Below, in pieces: positions 1-13,356 of a stretch of 52,316 nucleotides of DNA. Source of the stretch: a bacterium (GTDB lineage: Bacteria; UBA10199; JACPAL01; GCA-016699445); NCBI GenBank assembly GCA_035454885.1, contig DATIGE010000017.1, positions 1 to 52,316 on the forward strand, written 5' to 3'. Below the pieces are notes generated by a model, which was not told the DNA's origin, ran no database searches, and was given only the letters and a program-made list of their open reading frames with translations. Each line of letters begins with the position of its first letter. Positions within the stretch are counted from its first letter, which is position 1. Made by a program: the position numbers and the translations under genes.

Positions 1-876
1 ATGCGCGAGCAGCTGCGCGACGGACGCCTTGACGATCGCACCGTGGAGCTCGACGTACAGGCGCCCGCGATGCCCTCGTTCGAGGTGATCGCCGGGACGT
101 CGGTCGAAGAAATCGGCGTCAACTTGAAGGACATGATGGGCAACATGTTCCAGGGCCGGACGAAGTCTCGTCGCCTGAAGGTGCCCGAGGCGATGCAGCA
201 TCTCATTGTCGAGGAACAGAGCAAGCTCGTGGATATGGAATCGGTGGGCCGCGCCGCGGTGCAGCGCGTCGAGCATGCCGGCATCATCTTCATCGATGAA
301 ATTGACAAGATTGCCAGCCGCGATGGTCTGGCCGGCGGCGGCCACGGCGGCCCGGATGTCAGCCGCGAAGGGGTGCAGCGCGACATCCTGCCGATCGTCG
401 AAGGGACCACGGTGAATACGAAGCATGGGATGGTGAAGACCGACCACATCCTCTTCATCGCGGCGGGCGCCTTTCATGTCTCGAAGCCGTCGGACCTGAT
501 CCCGGAGCTTCAGGGGCGTTTTCCCATCCGCGTGGAGCTTCAGTCGCTCACCAAGGAGGACTTTTTGAGGATTCTGATCGAACCGCAGAACTCCCTGACG
601 CGTCAGTACGTGGAGCTTCTCAAGACCGAGGGCGTGAGCGTGGAGTTCTTGAACGAAGCCCTCGAAGAGATCGCGGGCTTCGCCGCCGCGGTGAACGAGC
701 GCATGGAGAACATCGGGGCCCGGCGCCTGCATACGATCATGGAAAAGGTGCTCGAGGAGGTCTCCTTCCACGCCCCGGACATGGGGGGGCAAGAGGTCAG
801 GATCGACGCCAAGTACGTCCAGGAAAAGCTCGCCGACATCGTAAAAGATGTGGACCTAAGCCGTTACATTCTGTAA
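1..876 (+). CDS. hslU: HslU, ATPase subunit of the HslUV protease (5' end cut off by window)
   Basis: Carboxy-terminal 291 residues of the AAA+ unfoldase that feeds substrates to the HslV peptidase in the cytoplasm. Visible are the Walker B segment [11 protein letters not shown] (about residues 95-105), the second-region arginine in GRFPIRVEL, the sensor-2 helix with [13 protein letters not shown], and the family-typical tail DLSRYIL that inserts into HslV. The Walker A part and most of the I domain lie upstream of the window, so the ATG at position 1 is an internal methionine. argB follows 15 bases downstream, so the gene leads into the arginine operon. Assignment is secure. Confidence 0.96.
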   Translation: MREQLRDGRLDDRTVELDVQAPAMPSFEVIAGTSVEEIGVNLKDMMGNMFQGRTKSRRLKVPEAMQHLIVEEQSKLVDMESVGRAAVQRVEHAGIIFIDEIDKIASRDGLAGGGHGGPDVSREGVQRDILPIVEGTTVNTKHGMVKTDHILFIAAGAFHVSKPSDLIPELQGRFPIRVELQSLTKEDFLRILIEPQNSLTRQYVELLKTEGVSVEFLNEALEEIAGFAAAVNERMENIGARRLHTIMEKVLEEVSFHAPDMGGQEVRIDAKYVQEKLADIVKDVDLSRYIL

Positions 877-1779
<903 letters not shown>

Positions 1780-1783
1780 TTTT

Positions 1784-3034
1784 ATGTCATCCCCATTATC
1801 CCAAGGCATCATCGAGTTGACCCAACAGTTCGTCATGAACACATACGCCCGGCTGCCCGTGGCCCTCGTGAAGGGCAAGGGGAGCTGGGCCTGGGACGCG
1901 GACGGCAAAAAGTACCTCGACTTCTTTTCGGGGCTGGCCGTCAACAACCTGGGACACGCCCACCCGCGGGTCCTCAAGGCCATGGTCTCGCAGGCGCGCG
2001 AGCTCATGCACGTGAGCAACGTCTTTTACACGGAGCCGCAGGCGAGGCTCGCGGAGTTGCTGGTCAAGAATTCCTTCGGGGACCGGGTCTTCTTCTGCAA
2101 CAGCGGGGCCGAGGCGAACGAGGGCGCCGTGAAGCTCGCCCGGAAATGGGCCAAGAAAAAGCACGGCCCCCAGAAATTTGAAGTCATCACGATGCGGAAT
2201 TCCTTCCACGGACGGACGCTCGCGATGATCGCGGCGACCGGGCAGGAGAAATATCAAAAGGGCTTCGAACCGATGCCGGCCGGTTTCAAGTACGCCGAGT
2301 TCGGCGACATCGAATCGCTCAAGGCCCAGGTGACCGACGCCTCCTGCGCCGTCCTGATCGAACCGATCCAGGCCGAAGGCGGGGTGCGGATGGCGTCCCC
2401 CGAGTACTTCCGGGCGCTGCGGGCCCTTTGCGACGAAAAGGGCTTGTTGCTGATCTTCGACGAGGTCCAGGTCGGCATGGGCCGCACGGGAAAACTGTTC
2501 GCCTACCAGCACTATGGGATGGAACCCGACGTCATGACGCTGGCCAAGGCCCTCGCCTCGGGATTGCCGATCGGAGCCGTCGTCGCCAAGGAGTCCGTCG
2601 CCAATGCCTTTGAGCCCGGCGACCACGCCTCCACCTTCGGCGGCAATCCCCTCGTCGCCGCCGTCGGACGGGCGACCGTCGAAACGATGCTGGAAGAGGG
2701 ATTCTTGGACGAAGCCGCGAAGAAGGCCGCCTCGTTTCAGGCCCAGTTGAAAAAGCTCAAGAAGAGATTCCCGATGATTGTGGAGGTGCGGGGATTGGGG
2801 TCGATGCTCGCCCTCGACCTGGACCAGCCCGCCAAGCCCATCGTCCTCAAGTGTCTGGAAAAGGGCCTCCTCATCAATGCCGTGCAGGAGAGGACGCTGC
2901 GCCTCTTGCCGCCGCTGACGGTGAAGAGGGCGGAGCTGAAGGAGGCGGTGGCCATCCTCGCCCAGGTCTTGGAGGAGACGGCGCACGGGCAGGGCGTGAT
3001 CGCCGGCGCCCCGCAAATGGCGGTGACGCCGTGA
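1784..3034 (+). CDS. argD: Acetylornithine aminotransferase
   Basis: PLP-dependent class III aminotransferase that converts N-acetylglutamate semialdehyde to N-acetylornithine. The 416 residues include FCNSGAEANEGAVKLAR (PLP phosphate contact), the FDEVQVGMGRTGKLFA segment with the cofactor-binding Asp, and the Schiff-base lysine in MTLAKALASGLPIGA. Some members also serve as succinyldiaminopimelate aminotransferase in lysine synthesis, which cannot be excluded. The stop codon overlaps the GTG start of argF by four bases (GTGA), indicating translational coupling. Confidence 0.96.
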   Translation: MSSPLSQGIIELTQQFVMNTYARLPVALVKGKGSWAWDADGKKYLDFFSGLAVNNLGHAHPRVLKAMVSQARELMHVSNVFYTEPQARLAELLVKNSFGDRVFFCNSGAEANEGAVKLARKWAKKKHGPQKFEVITMRNSFHGRTLAMIAATGQEKYQKGFEPMPAGFKYAEFGDIESLKAQVTDASCAVLIEPIQAEGGVRMASPEYFRALRALCDEKGLLLIFDEVQVGMGRTGKLFAYQHYGMEPDVMTLAKALASGLPIGAVVAKESVANAFEPGDHASTFGGNPLVAAVGRATVETMLEEGFLDEAAKKAASFQAQLKKLKKRFPMIVEVRGLGSMLALDLDQPAKPIVLKCLEKGLLINAVQERTLRLLPPLTVKRAELKEAVAILAQVLEETAHGQGVIAGAPQMAVTP

Positions 3035-3939
3035 AGAGAGACCTCTTAAGCCCCCTGGATCTGAGCGCCGTCGAGATGAAAAAAATCTTCGAACGCGCGG
3101 CCTGGCTCAAAAAAACGCGCAAGCGGGGGAGGGTCCCGGCGACCCTCAGGGGCAAGACCCTCGGGATGATCTTCGAAAAGCCCTCCACCCGCACCCAGGT
3201 CTCCTTCGACGTCGCCATGTGGGAGCTGGGCGGGCATTCGGTGTCGCTCAACGCCTCTTCGAGCCAATTGGGCCGGGGGGAGACCTATGCGGACACGGGC
3301 CGTGTCCTCTCACGCTACGTGCATGGGATCATGATCCGGACCTTCGCCCAGGCCCACTGCGAGGAATTGGCGCGGGCGGCTTCCGTCCCCGTCATCAATG
3401 GATTGACGGACGAACATCACCCCTGCCAGATCCTGACGGATCTCTTTACAATTCAAGAACTTAGGAAGGATTTGCGGAAGACCGTCATCGCCTACGTCGG
3501 GGACGGCAACAACATGGCCAACTCCTGGATGGAGGCGGCTCTAGTCCTTGGATTTCCTTTAAGAATCGGGACACCTGCCGGTTTCGAACCCTCGGGGGAC
3601 GTCCTCAAAAGGATTGACAGAAACAAGGCCCGCACTATTGTCCTCACCCGCGATCCGATCGAAGCGATCTCGGGGGCCGATGTGGTCAACACGGACACTT
3701 GGTTCTCGATGGGGCAAGAGGTTTCTGAAGAAAAGCGCAGGGCTTTCGAGCCCTTCCAGGTGAATGCCCGCCTCTTGAAGCACGCCAGGAAAGACGCCGT
3801 CGTCCTCCACTGCCTCCCGGCCCACCGGGGCGAGGAGGTGACGGATGAGGTCATGGACGGTCCCCAATCGCGCGTATTCGATCAGGCCGAGAACAGGCTT
3901 CACGTTCAGAAGGCAATTTTGGAGATGCTATTAAGATGA
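3031..3939 (+). CDS. argF: Ornithine carbamoyltransferase
   Basis: Makes citrulline from ornithine and carbamoyl phosphate. Motifs are the carbamoyl-phosphate loop [11 protein letters not shown] (about residues 49-59), the HPCQILTDL segment, and the ornithine-binding [11 protein letters not shown] near the C terminus. I chose GTG at 3031, which overlaps the argD stop and gives 302 residues, the normal family length. The open frame continues upstream to 2851, but that extension lies inside argD and has no family similarity. The stop overlaps the ATG of argG (ATGA). Confidence 0.95.
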   Translation: MKRDLLSPLDLSAVEMKKIFERAAWLKKTRKRGRVPATLRGKTLGMIFEKPSTRTQVSFDVAMWELGGHSVSLNASSSQLGRGETYADTGRVLSRYVHGIMIRTFAQAHCEELARAASVPVINGLTDEHHPCQILTDLFTIQELRKDLRKTVIAYVGDGNNMANSWMEAALVLGFPLRIGTPAGFEPSGDVLKRIDRNKARTIVLTRDPIEAISGADVVNTDTWFSMGQEVSEEKRRAFEPFQVNARLLKHARKDAVVLHCLPAHRGEEVTDEVMDGPQSRVFDQAENRLHVQKAILEMLLR

Positions 3940-5213
3940 CCCCTGCCAAATCGAATTTAGCCAAGAAACCGGCACCGGTGTCTGCGAGTGTCGTCAAGCT
4001 CCCACCCAAGGTGCCGGCCCACAAAATGAAGGTGGTGCTCGCGTACTCCGGCGGCCTCGATACCTCCGTGATGGTTCGCTGGCTCATTGAAAACTACCGC
4101 TGCGAGGTCATCGGCTTCGTCGCCGACCTGGGCCAGGAAGAGGATTTGGAGGCGGTCCGGATCAAGGCCGTCAAGACGGGCGCCTCGCGGGCCTACGTGG
4201 CGGACCTCAAGGAGGAGTTTGTCCGCGACTACATCTTTCCCATGCTGCGGGCCAATGCCGTCTACGAAGGGACCTATCTCCTGGGCACGTCCATCGCCCG
4301 GCCCCTGATCGCCAAGAAGCAGGTGGAGGTCGCCCTCAAGGAAGGCGCGGACGCGGTCGCGCACGGGGCGACGGGGAAGGGGAACGACCAAGTCCGCTTC
4401 GAGCTGACGTATTACGCCCTGAAGCCCGACATCAAGGTCATCGCGCCCTGGAAGACGTGGGAGCTCAAGTCCCGGACCGACTGCATCGCTTACGCGCAGA
4501 AGTTCGGCATACCCGTCCCGGTCTCGAAGGCCAAGCCCTACAGCATGGACCGCAACCTCTTTCACATCAGCTTCGAGGGCGGCGTACTGGAAGACCCGTG
4601 GCGGGAGCCGCCCAAGGACATGTTCGTCATGTCCAAAGACCCCCTGGAAGCGCCGTCGACGCCCGCCTACGTCGAAGTCTCCTATGAAAAGGGAAACCCC
4701 GTCGCCTTGAACGGCACGCGCCTCTCGCCCGCGAACCTGCTCGGGAAGCTCAACCGGATCGCCGGGGAGAACGGCATCGGGCGCGTGGACGTGGTGGAGA
4801 ACCGCTACGTCGGGATGAAGAGCCGGGGCGTTTACGAAACGCCGGGCGGAACCGTCCTTCACGTGGCCCATCGGGCGCTCGAGGGGCTCACCATGGACCG
4901 CGAGGTCATGCACCTCCGCGACTCGCTCATCCCGCGTTACGCCGAGATGATCTACTACGGTTATTGGTTCGCGCCGGAGCGAGAGATGTTGCAGAAGCTC
5001 ATGGACGAGGCGCAGACGCACGTCACCGGCACGGTCCGGCTCAAGCTTTACAAGGGGAATTGCATCGTGGTCGGACGCAAGTCCCCGAAATCGCTCTTCC
5101 ACAAGGACTACGCGACTTTCGAGCAGGATACGGTCTACAACCAGAAGGACGCCGAAGGATTCATCAAGCTGAACGCGCTTCGCCTCAAACTCCGCCGTCT
5201 GACCCAAGGATGA
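3936..5213 (+). CDS. argG: Argininosuccinate synthase
   Basis: ATP-dependent ligase joining citrulline and aspartate in arginine synthesis. The PP-loop AYSGGLDTS follows residue 35, and the family signatures [13 protein letters not shown] and [15 protein letters not shown] are present. From ATG 3936 the protein has 425 residues and carries a lysine-, alanine- and proline-rich extension of about 30 residues before the conserved [10 protein letters not shown]. An internal ATG at 4026 would give a standard 395-residue protein. GGAG at 3921-3924 and the ATGA overlap with argF favour 3936. Function is secure; the start is less so. Confidence 0.95.
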   Translation: MTPAKSNLAKKPAPVSASVVKLPPKVPAHKMKVVLAYSGGLDTSVMVRWLIENYRCEVIGFVADLGQEEDLEAVRIKAVKTGASRAYVADLKEEFVRDYIFPMLRANAVYEGTYLLGTSIARPLIAKKQVEVALKEGADAVAHGATGKGNDQVRFELTYYALKPDIKVIAPWKTWELKSRTDCIAYAQKFGIPVPVSKAKPYSMDRNLFHISFEGGVLEDPWREPPKDMFVMSKDPLEAPSTPAYVEVSYEKGNPVALNGTRLSPANLLGKLNRIAGENGIGRVDVVENRYVGMKSRGVYETPGGTVLHVAHRALEGLTMDREVMHLRDSLIPRYAEMIYYGYWFAPEREMLQKLMDEAQTHVTGTVRLKLYKGNCIVVGRKSPKSLFHKDYATFEQDTVYNQKDAEGFIKLNALRLKLRRLTQG

Positions 5214-5236
5214 TTAAAGATGATCGAAGGACGACT

Positions 5237-6373
5237 ATGAACAAGTACCGCTTATTCGCACCCGGCCCCACCCCCGTCTCCGAAGAGACCTCTCTGTCGA
5301 TGGCCAGCCCCATCATCCACCACCGGACCGAACCGTTCGAGAAGATCGTCGCGGAGGTGAGAGATGGCCTGAAATGGCTCTTCCAGACCAAGAACGAGGT
5401 CTTGATCCTGGCCTCATCCGGGACCGGCGCCATGGAAGGGGCCGTCGTGAACACCCTGAGCCGGGGCGACAAGGTCGTCGTCGTCGACGGCGGCAAGTTC
5501 GGGGAACGGTGGTGGAAGATCTGCAGGTCTTATGGCGTCGAAGCGGATGTCATCCAAGTGACCTGGGGTCAGGCCGTGGACGTGAAGGAGATCAAGTCCC
5601 GCCTCGACCAGGGCGGGGTAAAGTCCGTCTTCGTCCAGGCCTCCGAGAGCTCGACGGGCACGTATCATCCCATCCGCGAGATCGCGGAACTCGTGAAGAC
5701 CAAGGCCGACTGCCTCTGCGTCGTCGACGCCATCTCGGCCCTGGGGGCCATGAATCTCCCGATGGACGCCTGGGGGATCGACGTTCTCATCACGGGTTCC
5801 CAGAAGGCGCTGGGACTCCCCCCGGGGCTCGCCATGGTCGCGCTCTCGGACAAGGCCTGGAAGGCCGCCGAGACCTCGACGTTGCCGAAGTTCTATTTCG
5901 ATTTCAAAAGGGAGCTGAAGAACGTCCAGCAGAACACGACGGCCTTCACCCCGGCGATCAGCCTGATCGTCGGCCTCGCGCAGGTGCTGCGCGAGTTCAA
6001 AAAAGAGGGTTTGGAGAATCTCTTCGCCCGCCACGCGCGCCTGGCCGAGGCGACGCGCCAGGCGATGAAGGCCCTGGGCCTGCAGCTCTATTCGAGCTCA
6101 CCGGTCAATTCGCTCACGGCGGTCAAGACGCCCGAAGGCATCGACGCCCAAAAGGTCTTCAAGATCCTCCAGACCAAGTACAACATGACCATCGCCGGAG
6201 GCCAGGACGCGGCCAAGGGCAAGATCTTCCGGCTCGCCCATCTGGGCTATTACGACGACCTGGACGTGGTGACGGTGGTCGCCGCCGTCGAATGGGCCCT
6301 GGCCGAGCTGGGCCACAAATTCACCATGGGTGCCGGCGTCGGCGCCGCCATGAAGGCTTTACGGGGACTCTAA
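5237..6373 (+). CDS. Class V aminotransferase, probably phosphoserine or alanine/serine-glyoxylate type
   Basis: 378-residue PLP enzyme of the alanine-glyoxylate/serine-pyruvate aminotransferase group. It begins with the typical NKYRLFAPGPTPV, has SGTGAMEGAVVN as phosphate-binding region, the cofactor Asp in CVVDAISALGAM, and the Schiff-base lysine in TGSQKALGLPPGLA. The enzyme sits between argG and serA, two bases before serA, and no classical serC is seen here, so I infer that it transaminates 3-phosphohydroxypyruvate for serine synthesis. Serine or alanine-glyoxylate activity is the alternative. ATG 5237 is used; the longer frame from 4964 overlaps argG. Confidence 0.88.
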   Translation: MNKYRLFAPGPTPVSEETSLSMASPIIHHRTEPFEKIVAEVRDGLKWLFQTKNEVLILASSGTGAMEGAVVNTLSRGDKVVVVDGGKFGERWWKICRSYGVEADVIQVTWGQAVDVKEIKSRLDQGGVKSVFVQASESSTGTYHPIREIAELVKTKADCLCVVDAISALGAMNLPMDAWGIDVLITGSQKALGLPPGLAMVALSDKAWKAAETSTLPKFYFDFKRELKNVQQNTTAFTPAISLIVGLAQVLREFKKEGLENLFARHARLAEATRQAMKALGLQLYSSSPVNSLTAVKTPEGIDAQKVFKILQTKYNMTIAGGQDAAKGKIFRLAHLGYYDDLDVVTVVAAVEWALAELGHKFTMGAGVGAAMKALRGL

Positions 6374-6374
6374 G

Positions 6375-9977
<3,603 letters not shown>

Positions 9978-9988
9978 ACGGTGACTCT

Positions 9989-11914
9989 ATGAACGAAATC
10001 GTTTGGAGACCCTACGGCGATTACATCGAGAAAAGCAACATCACCCGCTTCATGCGGAAGCACGGGATCAAGGATTACGACGACCTGATCCGGCGCTCGA
10101 CCTCCGAGATCGAGTGGTTCTGGGACGCGGCGCTGAAGGACCTGGGCGTCGAGTGGTATCAACCCTACACGAAGGTCGTCGAAGGCGGCATGCCTTGGGC
10201 CAAGTGGTTCACGGGCGGCAAGCTGAACCTCATCCACAATGTCCTGGACCGCCACGTGCCGTCACGCGCGTCCAAGGCCGCCCTCATCTGGGAGTCCGAC
10301 GACGGCAAGTCCCGCACGCTCACCTACGGCGAGATGAACGCGGCCGTCACGCGGGCGGCCTCGGCGCTCAAGTCCCTGGGCGTGGCGAAGGGCGACCGGA
10401 TCGGGCTCTATATGCCCATGGTCCCCGAGATGGTCGTGGCGTTCCTGGCCACCCTCAAGATCGGCGCCGTCATCGTCCCGGTCTTTTCCGGTTTCGGGGC
10501 CCAAGCCCTGGCGGCCCGCCTCCGCGACGCGGAGGCCAAGGTCCTCTTCACCGCCGACGGGTCGCTTCGACGGGGCAAGACCGTGGAGATCAAGAAATCC
10601 GCGGACGAGGCCGTCCGGGAGGTCCCGAGCATCCGTCACGTGGTCGTCGCCCGCCGGACGGGGGACGACGTTCCCATGAGGCTCGATCGCGATCTTTCCT
10701 GGGACGACTTCATGGCACGGGGGCCCGCACCCGTCGAGACGGAGCGGACCGAGGCGGAGGACATGTCCCTGGTCATCTATACTTCCGGCACCACGGGGAG
10801 GCCCAAGGGCACCGTCCACACCCACGCGGGTTGCCAGGCCCAGATGGCCAAGGAGCTGGGGTATTCCTTCGACGTCAAACCGAACGACGTCTTTTTCTGG
10901 GTCACCGACATCGGCTGGATGATGGGCCCCTGGGAGATCCTGGGCGTCATGACCTTCGGCGCGACCGTCGTCATCTTCGAGGGGGCCCCGGATTGGCCTC
11001 AATCGGACCGGCTCTGGGAGATCGTCGAGAACCACCGCGTCACCCACCTGGGCATCTCTCCGACGGCCGTGCGGCTTCTGATCAAGTCCGGCGTCGAGTG
11101 GACCAAGCGTCACGATCTGTCGTCGCTCCGTTACCTGGGTTCGACCGGCGAGACCTGGGATCCGGAGTCCTACGCCTGGTTCTTCGAGCACATCGGCGGC
11201 AGGCGCTGTCCGATCATCAACATCTCGGGCGGCACGGAGATCGTCGGTTGCCACCTGGCGCCGCTTCCCATCACGGCCCTGAAGCCCTGCACGCTCCGCG
11301 GCCCCGGCCTCGGGATGGACGTGGACGTCTGGAACGAGGAGGGCCGGTCCGTCCGGGGGGAGGTGGGTTACCTGGTCTGCAAAAAGCCGGCGCCCTCCAT
11401 GACGAAGGGTTTTCTGAACGACCCAGAGCGTTACCTCGAGACCTATTTTTCCAAATGGCCGGGCGTCTGGAACCACGGCGACTGGGCATACGTGGACAAG
11501 GACGGTTTTTGGTTCCTTCGCGGGCGAGCGGACGACACCATCAAGGTGGCCGGCCGCCGGACGGGTCCCGCGGAGATCGAGGCGGTTCTTCTGGAGCACC
11601 CGGCGGTCTCGGAGGCCGCGGTGATCGGCGTCCCGCATGAAGTGAAGGGCGAGGAGGTCGTCGGTTTCGTCGTCCTCAAGCCGTCCCACGCGCCCGGGGA
11701 AAGGTTGAGACAGGAGCTGAAGGATCAGGTGGTGAAGGGGATGGGCAAGACGCTGACTCCCAAGGACATCCGGTTCGTCAAAATGCTGCCCAAGACGCGC
11801 TCGGCCAAGATCGTGCGCGGCGCGATCAAGAAGAAATTTCTCGGATTGCCGTTGGGCGACGTGTCGTCGGTGGAAAATCCGGATGCGCTCGAAGAGATAT
11901 CGAAATCAGTTTAA
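9989..11914 (+). CDS. AMP-binding acyl-CoA synthetase, acetyl-CoA synthetase-like
   Basis: Activates a short-chain or unidentified carboxylic acid to acyl-CoA via acyl-AMP. The 641 residues carry an acetyl-CoA-synthetase-type N-terminal segment (EIEWFWDAALKDLGVEW), the P-loop [14 protein letters not shown], the adenylate motif STGETWDPESY, the hinge GRADDTIKVAGRRTGPAEIE and a C-terminal lysine in KTRSAKIVRG. The residue before that lysine is Ala rather than the usual Gly. ATG 9989 is preferred over an in-frame TTG at 9971, which lies in the trmJ start. The exact acid is unknown. Confidence 0.88.
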   Translation: MNEIVWRPYGDYIEKSNITRFMRKHGIKDYDDLIRRSTSEIEWFWDAALKDLGVEWYQPYTKVVEGGMPWAKWFTGGKLNLIHNVLDRHVPSRASKAALIWESDDGKSRTLTYGEMNAAVTRAASALKSLGVAKGDRIGLYMPMVPEMVVAFLATLKIGAVIVPVFSGFGAQALAARLRDAEAKVLFTADGSLRRGKTVEIKKSADEAVREVPSIRHVVVARRTGDDVPMRLDRDLSWDDFMARGPAPVETERTEAEDMSLVIYTSGTTGRPKGTVHTHAGCQAQMAKELGYSFDVKPNDVFFWVTDIGWMMGPWEILGVMTFGATVVIFEGAPDWPQSDRLWEIVENHRVTHLGISPTAVRLLIKSGVEWTKRHDLSSLRYLGSTGETWDPESYAWFFEHIGGRRCPIINISGGTEIVGCHLAPLPITALKPCTLRGPGLGMDVDVWNEEGRSVRGEVGYLVCKKPAPSMTKGFLNDPERYLETYFSKWPGVWNHGDWAYVDKDGFWFLRGRADDTIKVAGRRTGPAEIEAVLLEHPAVSEAAVIGVPHEVKGEEVVGFVVLKPSHAPGERLRQELKDQVVKGMGKTLTPKDIRFVKMLPKTRSAKIVRGAIKKKFLGLPLGDVSSVENPDALEEISKSV

Positions 11915-11916
11915 TT

Positions 11917-12360
11917 TCATCTATTCCCGAAATTATCGTCGTCGAACCCGCCTCCGCTGCCGCCTCCTCCTCCGCCCCGGCCTCGGCCGCGTCCGTAGCC
12001 GCCCGCTCCTCCGCCCCCGCCGGCTGCATCCCTGAAGTTTCTGCGTCCGCTGTTTCCGCTGTCGCGCCGGTCGTCATACCCTCCGCCCCCTCCGCCCCGC
12101 GGGGCCCTCGGCTGTTCGGGACGGGCCTCGCTGACCGTCAGGGCCCGACCGCTCAAATCCTTGCCGTTCAACCCGTCGATGGCCTTTTGCGCCTCTTCCT
12201 CCGTCGCCATTTCGACGAAGGCGAATCCCTTCGAGCGCCCCGAGAACTTGTCGGTGATGATGCGAACGGACTCGATCGCGCCATGGGCGCCGAAGGCGTC
12301 GCGCAGGTCCGTCTCCGTGACGCTGTAGGGCAGGTTGCCCACGTAGAGTTTTTTGTTCAT
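11917..12360 (-). CDS. RRM-domain RNA-binding protein with glycine-rich tail
   Basis: One RNA-recognition motif (residues 1-80) with RNP2 LYVGNL and RNP1 KGFAFVEM. An Arg/Gly-rich tail of about 60 residues ending in repeated GGG and RGRGRGGGG runs follows. This is the layout of the cyanobacterial and bacterial Rbp proteins, often cold-induced, that bind RNA through the RRM. On the minus strand ATG 12360 is preceded by AAGGAGACCCC. It converges on the acyl-CoA synthetase with a 2-base gap. Function beyond RNA binding is not readable. Confidence 0.9.
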   Translation of the reverse strand: MNKKLYVGNLPYSVTETDLRDAFGAHGAIESVRIITDKFSGRSKGFAFVEMATEEEAQKAIDGLNGKDLSGRALTVSEARPEQPRAPRGGGGGGYDDRRDSGNSGRRNFRDAAGGGGGAGGYGRGRGRGGGGGGSGGGFDDDNFGNR

Positions 12361-12411
12361 GGGGTCTCCTTATACATGGATGACGCGGGGATTGACGGGC
12401 GGCTCGAACAT

Positions 12412-13116
12412 CTAATCGGATTCTAGCAAAATCGGGGGTGGTGTTGAAGGGTCTTTTTCAGTCGACGGACGGGCGGTCAGACGTTGATTGAGGACCCGGT
12501 AGAGATAGGCCGAGGCGATCGTCGTCACGAACCATGCGGGGATGACGCCGATGACCAGGAGGAGAAAGCCGCCGAAGACAAGCCCGACCGCGGCCAGAAA
12601 ATACACGAAGAGGGGGCCGGTCATCCCCCGGGTCGCCTCCCAGCTGTTCCGGAGCGCCTCAATCGGGTCGTTTTTCTGCTCGACGATGAAGTACGTGCAC
12701 TGGCTCAGGCGGATCGCGAGATAGATTCCCGGAAAGATCAGGAGGAGAAACCCCGCGACCAGAATGGTTCCCACGAGGAAGAGCTCCAGGAGAAAAAAGA
12801 GGAGGGTCCGCCCGTCGCAGAGGAAATCTTCCAGCCGGGGCTTGAGTCCGTCGCAGATCTTGAGCGCAATTGCGGCCGTCCCGGTGGGGAGGATGACGTT
12901 GGCGACCAGGTTGACCAACATCCCCAGCCCCGCCGCGAGCTGTTCGTTCGCCTCGGAGAGGAAGGTCAGTGCGATGGCCGCCCCGAACTGGATGAGATAG
13001 AAGAGGAGGTGGACCCACAGCAGGAACCAGAAGTTCTTTTTCGTCCCTTCCCAGCCGAATCGTAGGGCGTCGCCGATTGGAAGCACCCCGTGAATATCGC
13101 ATATTGGTCTTTCCAA
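12412..13116 (-). CDS. Multi-pass membrane protein of unknown function
   Basis: 234 residues with about five hydrophobic segments (FWFLLWVHLLFYLIQFGAAI, GMLVNLVANVILPTGTAAI, FLLELFLVGTILVAGFLLLI, FVYFLAAVGLVFGGFLLLVI and others). The overall look, including the motif SWEATRGM between helices, resembles the broad family of YciC- and glycerophosphodiesterase-membrane-domain proteins. I cannot name a function. The open frame starts at TTG 13116. GTG 13086, just before LPIGDALRFGWE, is an equally plausible start. A -10-like TAAAAT (13128-13133, minus) sits just upstream, and a DnaA-box-like sequence overlaps its spacer. Confidence 0.7.
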   Translation of the reverse strand: MERPICDIHGVLPIGDALRFGWEGTKKNFWFLLWVHLLFYLIQFGAAIALTFLSEANEQLAAGLGMLVNLVANVILPTGTAAIALKICDGLKPRLEDFLCDGRTLLFFLLELFLVGTILVAGFLLLIFPGIYLAIRLSQCTYFIVEQKNDPIEALRNSWEATRGMTGPLFVYFLAAVGLVFGGFLLLVIGVIPAWFVTTIASAYLYRVLNQRLTARPSTEKDPSTPPPILLESD

Positions 13117-13140
13117 GTGAAAACGTAATTTTAGGCGATT

Positions 13141-13259
13141 TTATCCACAACCAGGCTGCCAACGGGCCACAGGGGGATTCCGCGGCCATCCAGACCCCAT
13201 CCCTGCGCGATTTGCCGACCGTCTTTGTGTGATATCAGTTATCCACAGGCTGTGGATGA
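13141..13259. promoter_or_regulatory. Cluster of DnaA-box-like sites
   Basis: Perfect TTATCCACA occurs at 13141-13149 and 13239-13247, and an inverted near-match (TCATCCACA on the minus strand) at 13251-13259. The last two form a dyad ATCCACAG-G-CTGTGGAT at 13241-13257. Such boxes bind the initiator DnaA. The sites could mark DnaA control of the flanking genes or part of an origin. No dnaA, dnaN, rpmH or gidA gene is in view, so origin status is not claimed. Confidence 0.45.
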
Positions 13260-13321
13260 AAAAAGCCTCAAAGGGAATCCTCAAGGGTTTCGCTTTCTTG
13301 AAAATTTCTGATATTCTGACG

Positions 13322-13350
13322 TTGAGCTTTCCGAGACTCTGTTGTTTAAG
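13322..13350 (+). promoter_or_regulatory. Predicted sigma-70 promoter for the structured RNA
   Basis: TTGAGC at 13322-13327 and TTTAAG at 13345-13350, 17 bases apart, are the best promoter-like pair upstream of the structured RNA. They place the transcription start near 13357, about 33 bases before the 5' arm of its closing helix. Assigned by eye and by position only. Confidence 0.4.
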
Positions 13351-13356
13351 CGTTTT

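Noticed and set aside
13141-13259. Chromosome origin
   Set aside because: Only three DnaA-like boxes and no dnaA, dnaN, gidA or clear AT-rich unwinding block. Kept as a lead, not as a call.
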